Counted from the stretch's first letter, positions 1-7,417 are shown. The stretch: DNA of 9,950 nt from Alphaproteobacteria bacterium (GCA_024639035.1 JAHEJE010000082.1:1-9950), one strand, 5' to 3'. Made by a program: numbers and translations. The notes: a model not told the origin generated them from the letters alone.

Positions 1-1409
1 CGGTGATAGGTATCGATCGCTCCTCGGGGGTCGCCGGTGTAGGACAACAGCATGGCATGCTGCGATAGGACATGCACACTGTTCGGGTTGAGCGCCAGTG
101 CCCGGTCGATATGCTCGCGGGCGAGTGCGTGGGAGCCCAGCATACGCAAGGCCGCACCGTATGCACTGTGTGACCGATAATCACCTGGATCGAGATCCAG
201 GGCTTTCTTGCCGTAGTCCAGGCACCGTTCCATGGGATTGTCGTTGTAGGTCGAGATATCCCATACCGTTTGGCCTTCCGCGTACGAGATCGCAGCATGC
301 GCGGCCGCGAACTCCGGATCGATCTCGATGGCCTTCTTATAGAACTCTATAGCCAGCTTCAGATTGCCGCCGCGGCGTGTCAGTGCGTGATTGCCGCGCA
401 GCAGGAAGTCAAATGCGGTCAAGTTGGCAGTCGGCTTGCGTTTGATCCGTTCCGCCCCGGCGACGGCAATCCGTCCCGGCAGGACGGTAACGATGGCGCG
501 CACGACGTCATCCTGAACATCGAAAATGTCTTCCAGTTGGCGGTCATACCTATCGGCCCAGATATGGGCGCCGTCTGTCGAGTCGATCAGCTGAGCCGTG
601 ATACGCACGCGGTTGCCCGCCTTGCGAACCGAACCTTCAACGACATACTGAACACCCAGTTTTGCCGCGACCTGCTTGATGTCGACTGCGCTACCCTTGA
701 AGGTAAACGACGAGTTGCGGGCAATGACGAACAGTTCGGAGAACCGCGATAATTCGGTGATGAGGTCCTCGGCGATGCCATCGGAGAAATATTCCTGCTC
801 GGGATCGCCCGACATGTTGTTGAACGCCAGCACGGCAATTGAAGGTTTTTGCGTTGCTGACGCGGCGCTGTCTGCCTCGGTCGGCTGATGGGAGCGCGCG
901 CCAGGTGGCCACTTGTGGACTCGAATGGGCCGGCCGATGTTCTTGACCTCGTGCTCTCCGGCGTCGCTAAACGCGACCTCGACCCGGTTTCCCAGGCTTT
1001 CATGCACAATCGAGGAAATGCAGATGCCGCCCGGTTCGGCGAGAGCTTCGAGGCGGGCGGCGATGTTGACGCCGTCACCATAGATGTCGTCGCCGTCGAT
1101 GATGATGTCGCCGAGATTGATGCCGATGCGCAATTTTATCGGGCCGTTCTCCTTGGCCAGCGCCTGCTGGATAACCAGCGCACATTCCACGGCATCGACG
1201 ACGGAAGGGAACTCGACGAGGGTGCCGTCGCCCATCAGCTTGACGATGCGGCCGCCGCGCCTGGCGGTCTCGGGGTCGAAAAGGGTCTCGCGATGGGCGC
1301 GCAGGGCGTTCAGGGTGCCGGCTTCGTCGTCAGCCATCAGCCTGGAGTAACCGACAACGTCAGCGGCCAAAATCGCGGCCAGGCGGCGTGGTGTCGGTAT
1401 GGCGTTCAT
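1..1409 (-). CDS. Class III adenylate cyclase with TolB-like and TPR domains, cyclase copy 4 of the array (C-terminus beyond left edge)
   Basis: The frame is open from an ATG at 1409 to the window edge, 469 codons without a stop, so the C-terminus is missing. Residues about 8-165 are a class III cyclase domain predicted to convert ATP to cAMP. Metal-binding D17 lies in ADVVGYS and D61 in KLMGDG; the adenine-selecting pair is K57 and D108 (in DIYG); the transition-state pair is N115 and R119 (in VNIAAR). Residues about 188-315 are a TolB-like domain with the PSIAVLAFNNMSGDPEQEY and RNSSFTFKG motifs. From about 351 come TPR-like helices such as AIEFYKKAIEIDPEF and REHIDRALALNPN. No signal peptide or membrane segment is visible, so it should be cytoplasmic. 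The start overlaps the upstream cyclase stop by four bases (ATGA, 1406-1409) and is aligned with the paralogues. TPRs probably bind a partner or ligand that sets activity; that partner is unknown. Confidence 0.93.
   Translation of the reverse strand, partial: MNAIPTPRRLAAILAADVVGYSRLMADDEAGTLNALRAHRETLFDPETARRGGRIVKLMGDGTLVEFPSVVDAVECALVIQQALAKENGPIKLRIGINLGDIIIDGDDIYGDGVNIAARLEALAEPGGICISSIVHESLGNRVEVAFSDAGEHEVKNIGRPIRVHKWPPGARSHQPTEADSAASATQKPSIAVLAFNNMSGDPEQEYFSDGIAEDLITELSRFSELFVIARNSSFTFKGSAVDIKQVAAKLGVQYVVEGSVRKAGNRVRITAQLIDSTDGAHIWADRYDRQLEDIFDVQDDVVRAIVTVLPGRIAVAGAERIKRKPTANLTAFDFLLRGNHALTRRGGNLKLAIEFYKKAIEIDPEFAAAHAAISYAEGQTVWDISTYNDNPMERCLDYGKKALDLDPGDYRSHSAYGAALRMLGSHALAREHIDRALALNPNSVHVLSQHAMLLSYTGDPRGAIDTYH
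1231..1280. repeat. 50-nt segment identical to 6499-6548 (cyclase copies 4 and 1)
   Basis: These 50 bases, covering the end of the TARRGG region and the KLMGDG metal-binding motif, match 6499-6548 base for base, including synonymous positions. The other two cyclase genes differ here (GCCCGCCGCGTTTGGC type sequence). The match is longer than protein conservation alone requires. Confidence 0.9.
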
Positions 1410-3157
1410 TCGGGCAGGCCTGCCGTGCGCAGGGCATCGAGGTAGATGTCGAGGCCGCCCGGTTCCTTTGCCGGCAGTGTTTCGGCGAGATAGGACACGG
1501 AAAGCTCGGGCAGGGCGGCAAGGGCTGCTGCGACCTGCTCGCGCGCCTCGTCCAACTGATCGTCACAGGACAATGCCGCGGCCAGGACAGCGTGTGGCCA
1601 ATAGCCTGATGCGCGCGGGTTTTGGATCGCCTTGCGGGCCCAGCGCAGCGCGCCCTTGGTATCGCCTGACAGCAGGCACGCCAATCCGTGGACCACGATG
1701 GACGCCCACAATATAGGATCTCTCGGGCTCAGGCGCTCGGATTGCAGGAGGGCGGCCTTGGCGTCTTCCAGGCGCCCGGCCAGGGTCAACACCATTCCCA
1801 GGCCGTGATAGGCCTGGGCGAAGCTCGGGTTCAACTCGACCGCCGTTTCCAATGCCGCAATGGAATCGTCGTGCTTGCCTTGCATCATCAGAATGCGGCC
1901 GATGCCGAAGTAGGCGACAGGGTCCTTGTTGTCGAGGGCAAGGGCCTTTTGCGCGATGGCCATTCCGTCCTGCAGGGACTTCTGAACGTCTTCCGACCAG
2001 CCCATGATCACGGTCTGGTAGTGGCAGTAGGACCAGTAGCCATATGCGGTTGCGAAATTGGGATCCTGCTCGACCGCCTTGCCAAAGAACTTGTGCGCGG
2101 GCGGCATGTCGCTGCGGTTGTACTTCCACATGTGATGGAGGCCGCGCTGAAAGCTTTCCCAGGCATCGAGGTTCTCGGTGGCCTTGCTCACGGCGCGGTC
2201 ACGTTCTGCTGCGGAAAGCTCCGGTTCGACCGCGCCGACAATGGTGCCGGTCATTTCATCCTGCAGATCGAAGATGTCCTCCAACTGGCGGTCATAGCGT
2301 TCCGCCCATACGTGCCGCCCGGATGTCGCATCGATCAGCTGGGCGGTGACCCGGACCCGGCTGCCGGCGCGGCGGACACTGCCTTCCAGAACGTAGCGCA
2401 CGCCCAGGTCCTTGGCGACCTGGGTGACATCGACGGCCTGGCCCTTGTAGGTGAAGGTGCTGTTGCGGGCGATGACGAAGAACCAGCGGATCTTGGACAG
2501 CGCGGTGATCAGATCCTCGCTGATGCCGTCCGCGAGGTATTCCTGCTCGGGGTCGTTGGACATGTTGTCGAACGGCAGCACTGCTATGCTCGGCTTGGCG
2601 GATTTGCCGGTGCCGGGCGGGCGCGGGATTTCGCGGCCGGCGGCTTGCTGGCCTCTCCATTGATAGACCCGGATCGGCCGGGCAATGTTTTTCACCTCGA
2701 CTTCGCCAGTATCTTCAAACGCTGCATCGACCCGGTTGCCCAGGCTTTCGTGGACGATCGAGGAAATGCAGATGCCGCCGGGGTCGGCGAGGGTTTCGAG
2801 GCGGGCGGCGATGTTGACGCCGTCGCCGTAGATGTCGTCGCCGTCGATGATGATGTCGCCGAGGTTGATGCCGATGCGCAGCCTGATCGGACCGTCCTCC
2901 GCGGCCAGCGCCTGCTGGATAGCCAAAGCGCATTCGACGGCATCGACGACCGATGGAAATTCGACCAGCGTGCCGTCGCCCATCAGCTTGACGATGCGCC
3001 CGCCGCGTTTGGCCGTCTCGGGGTCGAACAGGGTCTCGCGGTGCGTGCGCAATGTGGCGAGTGTGCCAGTCTCGTCCTCAGCCATCAGCCTGGAATAACC
3101 AACCACATCGGCGGCCAGGATCGCGGCCAGGCGGCGTTGTGTGGGGTGATCACTCAT
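1406..3157 (-). CDS. Class III adenylate cyclase with TolB-like and TPR domains, cyclase copy 3 of the array
   Basis: The product is 583 residues, starting MSDHPTQRRLAAIL. The same frame stays open a further 112 codons upstream to an ATG at 3493, but that part lies inside the preceding cyclase gene and has no family resemblance. The ATG at 3157 matches the paralogues and gives the ATGA overlap, so I chose it. The cyclase domain (about 8-167) has the full catalytic set: D17, K57, D61, D108, N115, R119. The TolB-like domain (about 189-312) carries PSIAVLPFDNMSNDPEQEY and RNSTFTYKG. TPRs run from about 350 to 572 (for example SIAALETAVELNPSFAQAYHGLG). The protein ends in LRTAGLPE, a tail shared with the two upstream copies. 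No membrane segment is seen in the linker. The predicted role is cytoplasmic cAMP synthesis with TPR-controlled input, by homology; the signal is unknown. Confidence 0.94.
   Translation of the reverse strand: MSDHPTQRRLAAILAADVVGYSRLMAEDETGTLATLRTHRETLFDPETAKRGGRIVKLMGDGTLVEFPSVVDAVECALAIQQALAAEDGPIRLRIGINLGDIIIDGDDIYGDGVNIAARLETLADPGGICISSIVHESLGNRVDAAFEDTGEVEVKNIARPIRVYQWRGQQAAGREIPRPPGTGKSAKPSIAVLPFDNMSNDPEQEYLADGISEDLITALSKIRWFFVIARNSTFTYKGQAVDVTQVAKDLGVRYVLEGSVRRAGSRVRVTAQLIDATSGRHVWAERYDRQLEDIFDLQDEMTGTIVGAVEPELSAAERDRAVSKATENLDAWESFQRGLHHMWKYNRSDMPPAHKFFGKAVEQDPNFATAYGYWSYCHYQTVIMGWSEDVQKSLQDGMAIAQKALALDNKDPVAYFGIGRILMMQGKHDDSIAALETAVELNPSFAQAYHGLGMVLTLAGRLEDAKAALLQSERLSPRDPILWASIVVHGLACLLSGDTKGALRWARKAIQNPRASGYWPHAVLAAALSCDDQLDEAREQVAAALAALPELSVSYLAETLPAKEPGGLDIYLDALRTAGLPE
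2771..2881. repeat. 111-nt segment nearly identical to 6291-6401 (cyclase copies 3 and 1)
   Basis: Read base by base, this block and 6291-6401 differ at only two of 111 positions. It encodes the RIGINLGDIIIDGDDIYG to LADPGGI part of the cyclase domain, with the substrate Asp and the Asn/Arg pair. The equivalent parts of the other two copies (about 1023-1133 and 4504-4614) are similar but carry more changes. Confidence 0.88.
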
Positions 3158-4890
3158 TGCGGCAACCCTGCTCGGCGAAATGCTTCGCAAAGGTGCTGGC
3201 GATCTGCATCGTGCTGGAAGGACTTCCACATGCCGATATGGGTCAGACTGAAGTCTGGATTGGCCGTGAGAATTGCGGAAGTGTGAATTTGTGCCCGACC
3301 CTGATTGTCCAGCTGTGCCTGGCAGGCACATAACCACAAGTTTCTGAGATATTCCATCCCCGCGACTCGCTCGATCAAGATGACCGACCCGGCATAATCG
3401 CGAAGGCCGAAGCGCGCCATGGCCTTCCAGTAATTCATGATATCGACCGTGTGCGGCGTATCGGCGTGATAGTCCAGGACCTTGTCGAACCATTCAATAG
3501 CCCGTTCAAACTGGCCCTGATAGAGGTGATAGAGGCCTCGATTGGCAATGATGTCGCCATCATTGGGATTAATGCTCAGGGCGCGCTCCACCTTTTGCCA
3601 GGCTTCGGCATACCTCTCCTTTGCGCTCAAGACACGACTGAGAAGACGGAACGTCTGGGCATCGTTGGGTGCGAGGTCTTGCAGCTTGCCCGCATGCTGA
3701 TCGGCGCGTTCAAGCGAGGCACCATCGGGATCGCCCCAGTACGCCCATTCGAACATGTGGCAAAACCCGAGGCCAAGATGGCCAACGATCAACTGCGGGT
3801 CCAGTTCGAGAGCCTTTTGCAGACCCAATTTTGCCCTGGCAACGTCTGAAGGCTCCAGGCGATGCAACAGTTCAATGGCGGTAAAAGCATAATCATACGC
3901 GCCGTAGTCATCCAGCGGCTTGCCGCCGATGCCCCTTGCCATATCCTGCCAGATGCGTTCGCCCATAACAGAAGCGATGCGCTGGGCGATCTCGTCCTGA
4001 ACGCCGAACTCGTCGTCGGTTTGCCGATCAAAACGGTCCGCCCACACGTGATTGCCTGAGACGGCTTCGATCAGCTGAACGGTAATCCGCGCCCGGTTGC
4101 CGCTCTTACGGACACTTCCTTCCAGGACATAGTCGGCGCCGAGTTCCTTCGCAGCCTGGCGGACATCGGGCGAGGTACCCTTGTAGGCAAAGGTGGAATT
4201 CCGGGCTTTGACGTCATACCAGCGGGTCAGTGACATGGCGGTAATAATGTCCTCGGTCATGCCGTCTACGAATGCTTCGTCCTGTGGGTTAGCAGACATG
4301 TTGTCGAGGGGGAGGACCGCGACGGAGGGTCTTCCTGCACCTTTTGGCGCAGCGGATTTTGGCGCGCCTTGGTTTTTGCCGGCCGCCGGCCATTGGAAGA
4401 CCTTGATCGGCCGGGCGATGTTCTTGACTTCGTGCTCGCCGGCATCGGCAAACGCCACCTCGACCCGGTTTCCCAGGCTTTCATGCACGATAGATGAAAT
4501 GCAGATACCGCCCGGTTCGGCCAGTGCTTCGAGCCTTGCCGCGATATTGACGCCGTCGCCGTATATGTCATCGCCGTCGATGATGATGTCGCCGAGGTTG
4601 ATGCCGATACGCAGTTTTATGGAGCTGTCATCCTTGGACAAGGCCTGCTGAATGGCAATGGCGCATTCGACGGCATCGACGACAGAGGTAAATTCCACCA
4701 GCGTGCCGTCGCCCATCAGCTTGACGATGCGTCCGCCGCGTTTGGCTGTCTGAGGGTCGAAAAGCTCCTTGCGATGTGTGCGTAGTGCCGTCAGGGTGCC
4801 AGTTTCGTCCTCGGCCATCAGCCTGGAATAGCCAACGACATCGGCTGCCAGGACCGCGGCCAGGCGCCGTTGTGTGGGGGCGGTGCTCAT
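3154..4890 (-). CDS. Class III adenylate cyclase with TolB-like and TPR domains, cyclase copy 2 of the array
   Basis: The product is 578 residues, starting MSTAPTQRRLAAVL at an ATG that overlaps the stop of the upstream cyclase (ATGA, 4887-4890). Catalytic residues D17, K57, D61, D108, N115 and R119 are all present, so the protein should be an active homodimeric or heterodimeric adenylate cyclase. The linker (about 167-187) is Ala/Gly/Lys/Pro rich. The TolB-like domain (about 188-310) is the most divergent of the four: PLDNMSANPQDEAF replaces the usual PEQE form, and DEFGVQDEI replaces the usual DIFxxQD. TPRs run from about 345 to 510, including KLGLQKALELDPQL, VERALSINPNDGDIIANRG and RAIEWFDKVLD. 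A last segment (IHTSAILTANPDFSLTHIG) leads into the shared LRRAGLPE-like tail, here FRRAGLPQ. No Shine-Dalgarno is obvious ahead of the start, consistent with translational coupling. Confidence 0.94.
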   Translation of the reverse strand: MSTAPTQRRLAAVLAADVVGYSRLMAEDETGTLTALRTHRKELFDPQTAKRGGRIVKLMGDGTLVEFTSVVDAVECAIAIQQALSKDDSSIKLRIGINLGDIIIDGDDIYGDGVNIAARLEALAEPGGICISSIVHESLGNRVEVAFADAGEHEVKNIARPIKVFQWPAAGKNQGAPKSAAPKGAGRPSVAVLPLDNMSANPQDEAFVDGMTEDIITAMSLTRWYDVKARNSTFAYKGTSPDVRQAAKELGADYVLEGSVRKSGNRARITVQLIEAVSGNHVWADRFDRQTDDEFGVQDEIAQRIASVMGERIWQDMARGIGGKPLDDYGAYDYAFTAIELLHRLEPSDVARAKLGLQKALELDPQLIVGHLGLGFCHMFEWAYWGDPDGASLERADQHAGKLQDLAPNDAQTFRLLSRVLSAKERYAEAWQKVERALSINPNDGDIIANRGLYHLYQGQFERAIEWFDKVLDYHADTPHTVDIMNYWKAMARFGLRDYAGSVILIERVAGMEYLRNLWLCACQAQLDNQGRAQIHTSAILTANPDFSLTHIGMWKSFQHDADRQHLCEAFRRAGLPQ

Positions 4891-6686
4891 TCGGGCAAAC
4901 CCGCCCTGCGCAATCCATCAGATATGCGGTCCACGTCTGTTCTGTTTCGGTATGCCAGGCCGGCGGCATAACCAGCGATAGAAAAATCCGGCTCTCGTTC
5001 AAGCACGCCGCGGGCGGCTTGGCGCGCTTCGTCGAGGCGGTTCAGTTCACCCAGCGCGGATGCCAGATTGACATGCGCGGCAAGATAGCCGTCTTCGCGT
5101 TTCAACGATTCCCGGTAGCAGGCGACGGCTTCTTCCAGGCGGCCGCACAGGCGGTAGTTATTGGCCAGCGCGCGCAACAAGCCGGGCCGGTAGAAGGGGC
5201 TCAGGCGCATGGCCTGCTTGACCAGTTCGGCACCGCGTTCGGGCCGGCCCGATTTTCGCATGACGGCTGAGGCGACACCGCCGAGAATTTCAGCATTGTT
5301 GGGGGCGAGTTCGATCGCCTTTTCCGTCAATTTGATGGCCGTGTCATGTTCGCCGGCATTCAGGTGGGTGAGGGCGAGGATGCCATAGGCTTCGGCGCAA
5401 TCGGGGTCGAGTTCAAGCGCCTTGTGACCGCAGCGAAAGGCTGCATCCTGTGCCTCTTGAGCCTGTTCGCGGCCGGCGAGGCCGCCGCCGACGTCGGCTT
5501 CGGTGAAGTGGAGCCAGCCACGCATGGCCCAGGCTACGGCATAGTTCGGGTCAAGCTCAAGAGCACGGTCGAGAAGTTTACGCGCTTTGGGTTGTGTTTC
5601 CCGGCTGCCGCCCAGCGCGGCGTCGGTCGCCAGGCGCAGACACTCCCAGGCCTCCAAATTCTGGGTCCCGCCCGACCAGACCCGGTGTTGTTCGCCCTGG
5701 CGCAACTGGACATCCATGGCAACGACGATTTCACGGGTAATGTCATCCTGGACGGCGAATATATCCTGCATCTTGCGGTCATATCGTTCAGCCCAGACAT
5801 GGGCACCGGTGGTAGCGTCGATCAGTTGGGCCGTTACCCGGACCCGGTCTGCCGCCTTGCGTACGCTGCCCTCAAGTACATATCGCACGCCCTGTTCGCG
5901 ACCAACCTGCTTTACGTCGACGGCGCGGCCCTTGTAGGTGAACGTGGAGTTTCGGGCGACGACCAGCAGCCGGTCGATCTTCGACAGCGAGGTGATGATG
6001 TCTTCACAAACCCCATCGGCAAAGAATTCCTGTTCCGGATCGGTGCTCATGACAGTGAACGGGAGTACTGCAATGGACGGGTAATCCGGCAGTGAGAAAT
6101 CCAGTCCGATCGATGTATTAAAGGCTTTGGCACGGGCCAGGTCACACCCTCTGTCTCCGGCAGCGCCAGGTGAGAAATACTTGAAAACCCTGATCGGGCG
6201 GGCGATGTTCTTGACCTCGTGCTCGCCGGCATCGGCAAATTCGGCCTCAACGCGATTGCCGAGGCTTTCGTGGACGATGGAGGATATGCAGATGCCGCCG
6301 GGGTCGGCGAGGGCTTCGAGGCGGGCGGCGATGTTGACGCCGTCGCCGTAGATGTCGTCGCCGTCGATGATGATGTCGCCGAGATTGATGCCGATGCGCA
6401 GCATTATCGGGCCGCCGGTCTCTGCCACTGCCTGCTGGATAGCCAACGCACATTCGACGGCATCGACGACGGACGGAAACTCGACCAGCGTGCCGTCACC
6501 CATCAGCTTGACGATGCGGCCGCCGCGCCTGGCGGTCTCGGGGTCGAACAGGGTTTCGCGATGGGTGCGCAGGGCGTTCAGGGTGCCGGTCTCGTCGTCC
6601 GCCATGAGCTTGGAATAGCCGACAACGTCGGCGGCCAATATCGCGGCTAGACGGCGTTGCACCGTGTCACTTCCCTGCCAGTTCAA
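4887..6686 (-). CDS. Class III adenylate cyclase with TolB-like and TPR domains, first cyclase of the array (TTG start)
   Basis: The product is 599 residues. No ATG lies near the family start position. An in-frame TAG at 6710-6708 closes the frame upstream, leaving only TTG at 6686 (MNWQGSDTVQRRL) or GTG at 6662. I prefer TTG because it keeps a leader of about the paralogues' length and follows a G-rich stretch. Catalytic residues are D20, K60, D64, D111, N118 and R122, all intact. The linker to the TolB-like domain is the longest of the four (about 168-201) and contains a Cys. The TolB-like domain spans about 202-325 (PSIAVLPFTVMSTDPEQEF, RNSTFTYKG). TPRs run from about 371 to 580 (RKLLDRALELDPNYAVAWA, AIKLTEKAIELAPNNAEIL, EAVACYRESLKREDGYLAAH). 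The tail is LRRAGLPE. It lies 81 bp downstream of the DUF4399 gene, with a possible TATAGT -10 element in between. The family is sure; the exact start is not. Confidence 0.93.
   Translation of the reverse strand: MNWQGSDTVQRRLAAILAADVVGYSKLMADDETGTLNALRTHRETLFDPETARRGGRIVKLMGDGTLVEFPSVVDAVECALAIQQAVAETGGPIMLRIGINLGDIIIDGDDIYGDGVNIAARLEALADPGGICISSIVHESLGNRVEAEFADAGEHEVKNIARPIRVFKYFSPGAAGDRGCDLARAKAFNTSIGLDFSLPDYPSIAVLPFTVMSTDPEQEFFADGVCEDIITSLSKIDRLLVVARNSTFTYKGRAVDVKQVGREQGVRYVLEGSVRKAADRVRVTAQLIDATTGAHVWAERYDRKMQDIFAVQDDITREIVVAMDVQLRQGEQHRVWSGGTQNLEAWECLRLATDAALGGSRETQPKARKLLDRALELDPNYAVAWAMRGWLHFTEADVGGGLAGREQAQEAQDAAFRCGHKALELDPDCAEAYGILALTHLNAGEHDTAIKLTEKAIELAPNNAEILGGVASAVMRKSGRPERGAELVKQAMRLSPFYRPGLLRALANNYRLCGRLEEAVACYRESLKREDGYLAAHVNLASALGELNRLDEARQAARGVLEREPDFSIAGYAAGLAYRNRTDVDRISDGLRRAGLPE
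6291..6401. repeat. 111-nt segment nearly identical to 2771-2881 (cyclase copies 1 and 3)
   Basis: Partner of the 2771-2881 block in direct orientation, about 3.5 kb apart, with two mismatches. One mismatch changes Ala to Thr (LEALADP against LETLADP); the other is synonymous. Confidence 0.88.
6499..6548. repeat. 50-nt segment identical to 1231-1280 (cyclase copies 1 and 4)
   Basis: Partner of the 1231-1280 block, about 5.27 kb away in the same orientation. The match stops abruptly at single mismatches on both sides. It falls in the catalytic domain around K60 and D64 of this copy. Confidence 0.9.
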
Positions 6687-6767
6687 TTCGCCCCCCGGAG
6701 GCGGAAACTATACACCGGGAACAGGGCGACGCCATTGTTTTGTTTGACGTTTCGTCAGCCGCGCCTG

Positions 6768-7196
6768 CTACTCGACCGTGATGGTGATCCGTTCGGACAT
6801 CACCGGCGGGTTGTGCGGGATGTGCGACCAGTCGCCGAGCAGAAGTTGCAGGGTGTGGTTGCCCGGCGTGAGTTCGATCGTGGTCTCGGTCTGGCCGCCG
6901 CCGAAATGCTTGTGGTGGTCGTCGGCGGGCAGCGGGGCGTTGAGTTCATCGCCCTCGACCATCTCGTCGATGATCAGGTGGTGGTGTCCGGTGTTCTTCT
7001 TGTCCTCGACACCGGCCGGCGCGACGCCCATGCCGGCGAGGCCGAACTGGATATGCACCGGATTGTTCACCGTGTCGCCGTCCTTCAGGTTGACGAAGTA
7101 GACCTTCGCACCCGGCGGCGCCGGCGTTTCTCCGGCCAACACCGGCGTGGTCAGAGCGAGCAGGGCTGCGAGCGTCGACAGGCTGAGAGTTCTCAT
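6768..7196 (-). CDS. Exported DUF4399 domain protein, histidine-rich
   Basis: The product is 142 residues. Residues 1-21 form a typical Sec signal peptide: Arg at position 2, a hydrophobic core (STLAALLALTTPV) and a VLA cleavage site before G22, so the mature protein is probably periplasmic. The rest matches my recollection of the DUF4399 family: VYFVNLKDGDTV, a GHHHLIID motif near residue 90, ADDHHKHFGGGQTE, GNHTLQLLLGDWSHIPH, and a closing PPVMSERITITVE. The clustered His residues suggest metal binding, but the family has no established function that I know of. The ATG at 7196 is preceded by AAAGGA (7210-7205, minus strand) at 8 nt spacing. An ATG at 7203 is out of frame. The gene precedes the cyclase array on the same strand, 81 bp away; co-transcription is possible but not shown. 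Confidence 0.88.
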   Translation of the reverse strand: MRTLSLSTLAALLALTTPVLAGETPAPPGAKVYFVNLKDGDTVNNPVHIQFGLAGMGVAPAGVEDKKNTGHHHLIIDEMVEGDELNAPLPADDHHKHFGGGQTETTIELTPGNHTLQLLLGDWSHIPHNPPVMSERITITVE

Positions 7197-7204
7197 TTCG
7201 CATT

Positions 7205-7210
7205 TCCTTT
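7205..7210 (-). promoter_or_regulatory. Ribosome binding site of the DUF4399 gene
   Basis: The minus strand reads AAAGGA here, 8 nt ahead of the ATG at 7196. It fixes that ATG as the start rather than the out-of-frame ATG at 7203. Confidence 0.7.
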
Positions 7211-7410
7211 CTGAAACAATTTGCCGTTACCGGGCGACCGTCGCCGACCGCGTTCGCCCAGGCGCGTCTTGCCGATGCCCGGTGTCGGACATCGAGCCTG
7301 CCTGATATTGACCAAAGCGACCGCCGGGCGCAATGTGTTGCTTGACCACAATAAGTTTACCCGATGTGTCCGGGTCCGCCTGCGGTGTGCCGCAATCGGG
7401 CGCTGTCGAT

Positions 7411-7417
7411 GGGGAGG
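7411..7417 (+). promoter_or_regulatory. Ribosome binding site deciding the small-subunit start
   Basis: GGGGAGG sits 6 nt before the ATG at 7424. The frame is open further upstream to an ATG at 7364, so this site and the family start pattern decide the start. The ATG at 7420 is in another frame. Confidence 0.75.

Noticed and set aside
1688..3286. A 532-codon plus-strand open frame opposite the third cyclase gene
   Set aside because: Its translation shows no recognisable domain and mirrors the codon pattern of the minus-strand gene. Similar antisense frames occur opposite the other cyclases (for example 5346-6095 and 6219-6650), as expected in GC-rich coding DNA.
3158..3493. A 112-residue N-terminal extension of the third cyclase from an ATG at 3493
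   Set aside because: It lies inside the preceding cyclase gene in another frame, shows no homology, and the ATG at 3157 matches the start and overlap pattern of the paralogues.
1..6686. Calling the array guanylate cyclases
   Set aside because: Every copy has the Lys and Asp pair (KLMGDG and DIYG) typical of ATP-specific enzymes, not the Glu/Cys type pair of guanylate cyclases.
7327..7343. A sigma-54 (-24/-12) promoter ahead of the hydroxylase operon
   Set aside because: The GG and the GC of GTTGCT are one base too far apart, and the rest of the -24 box does not match.
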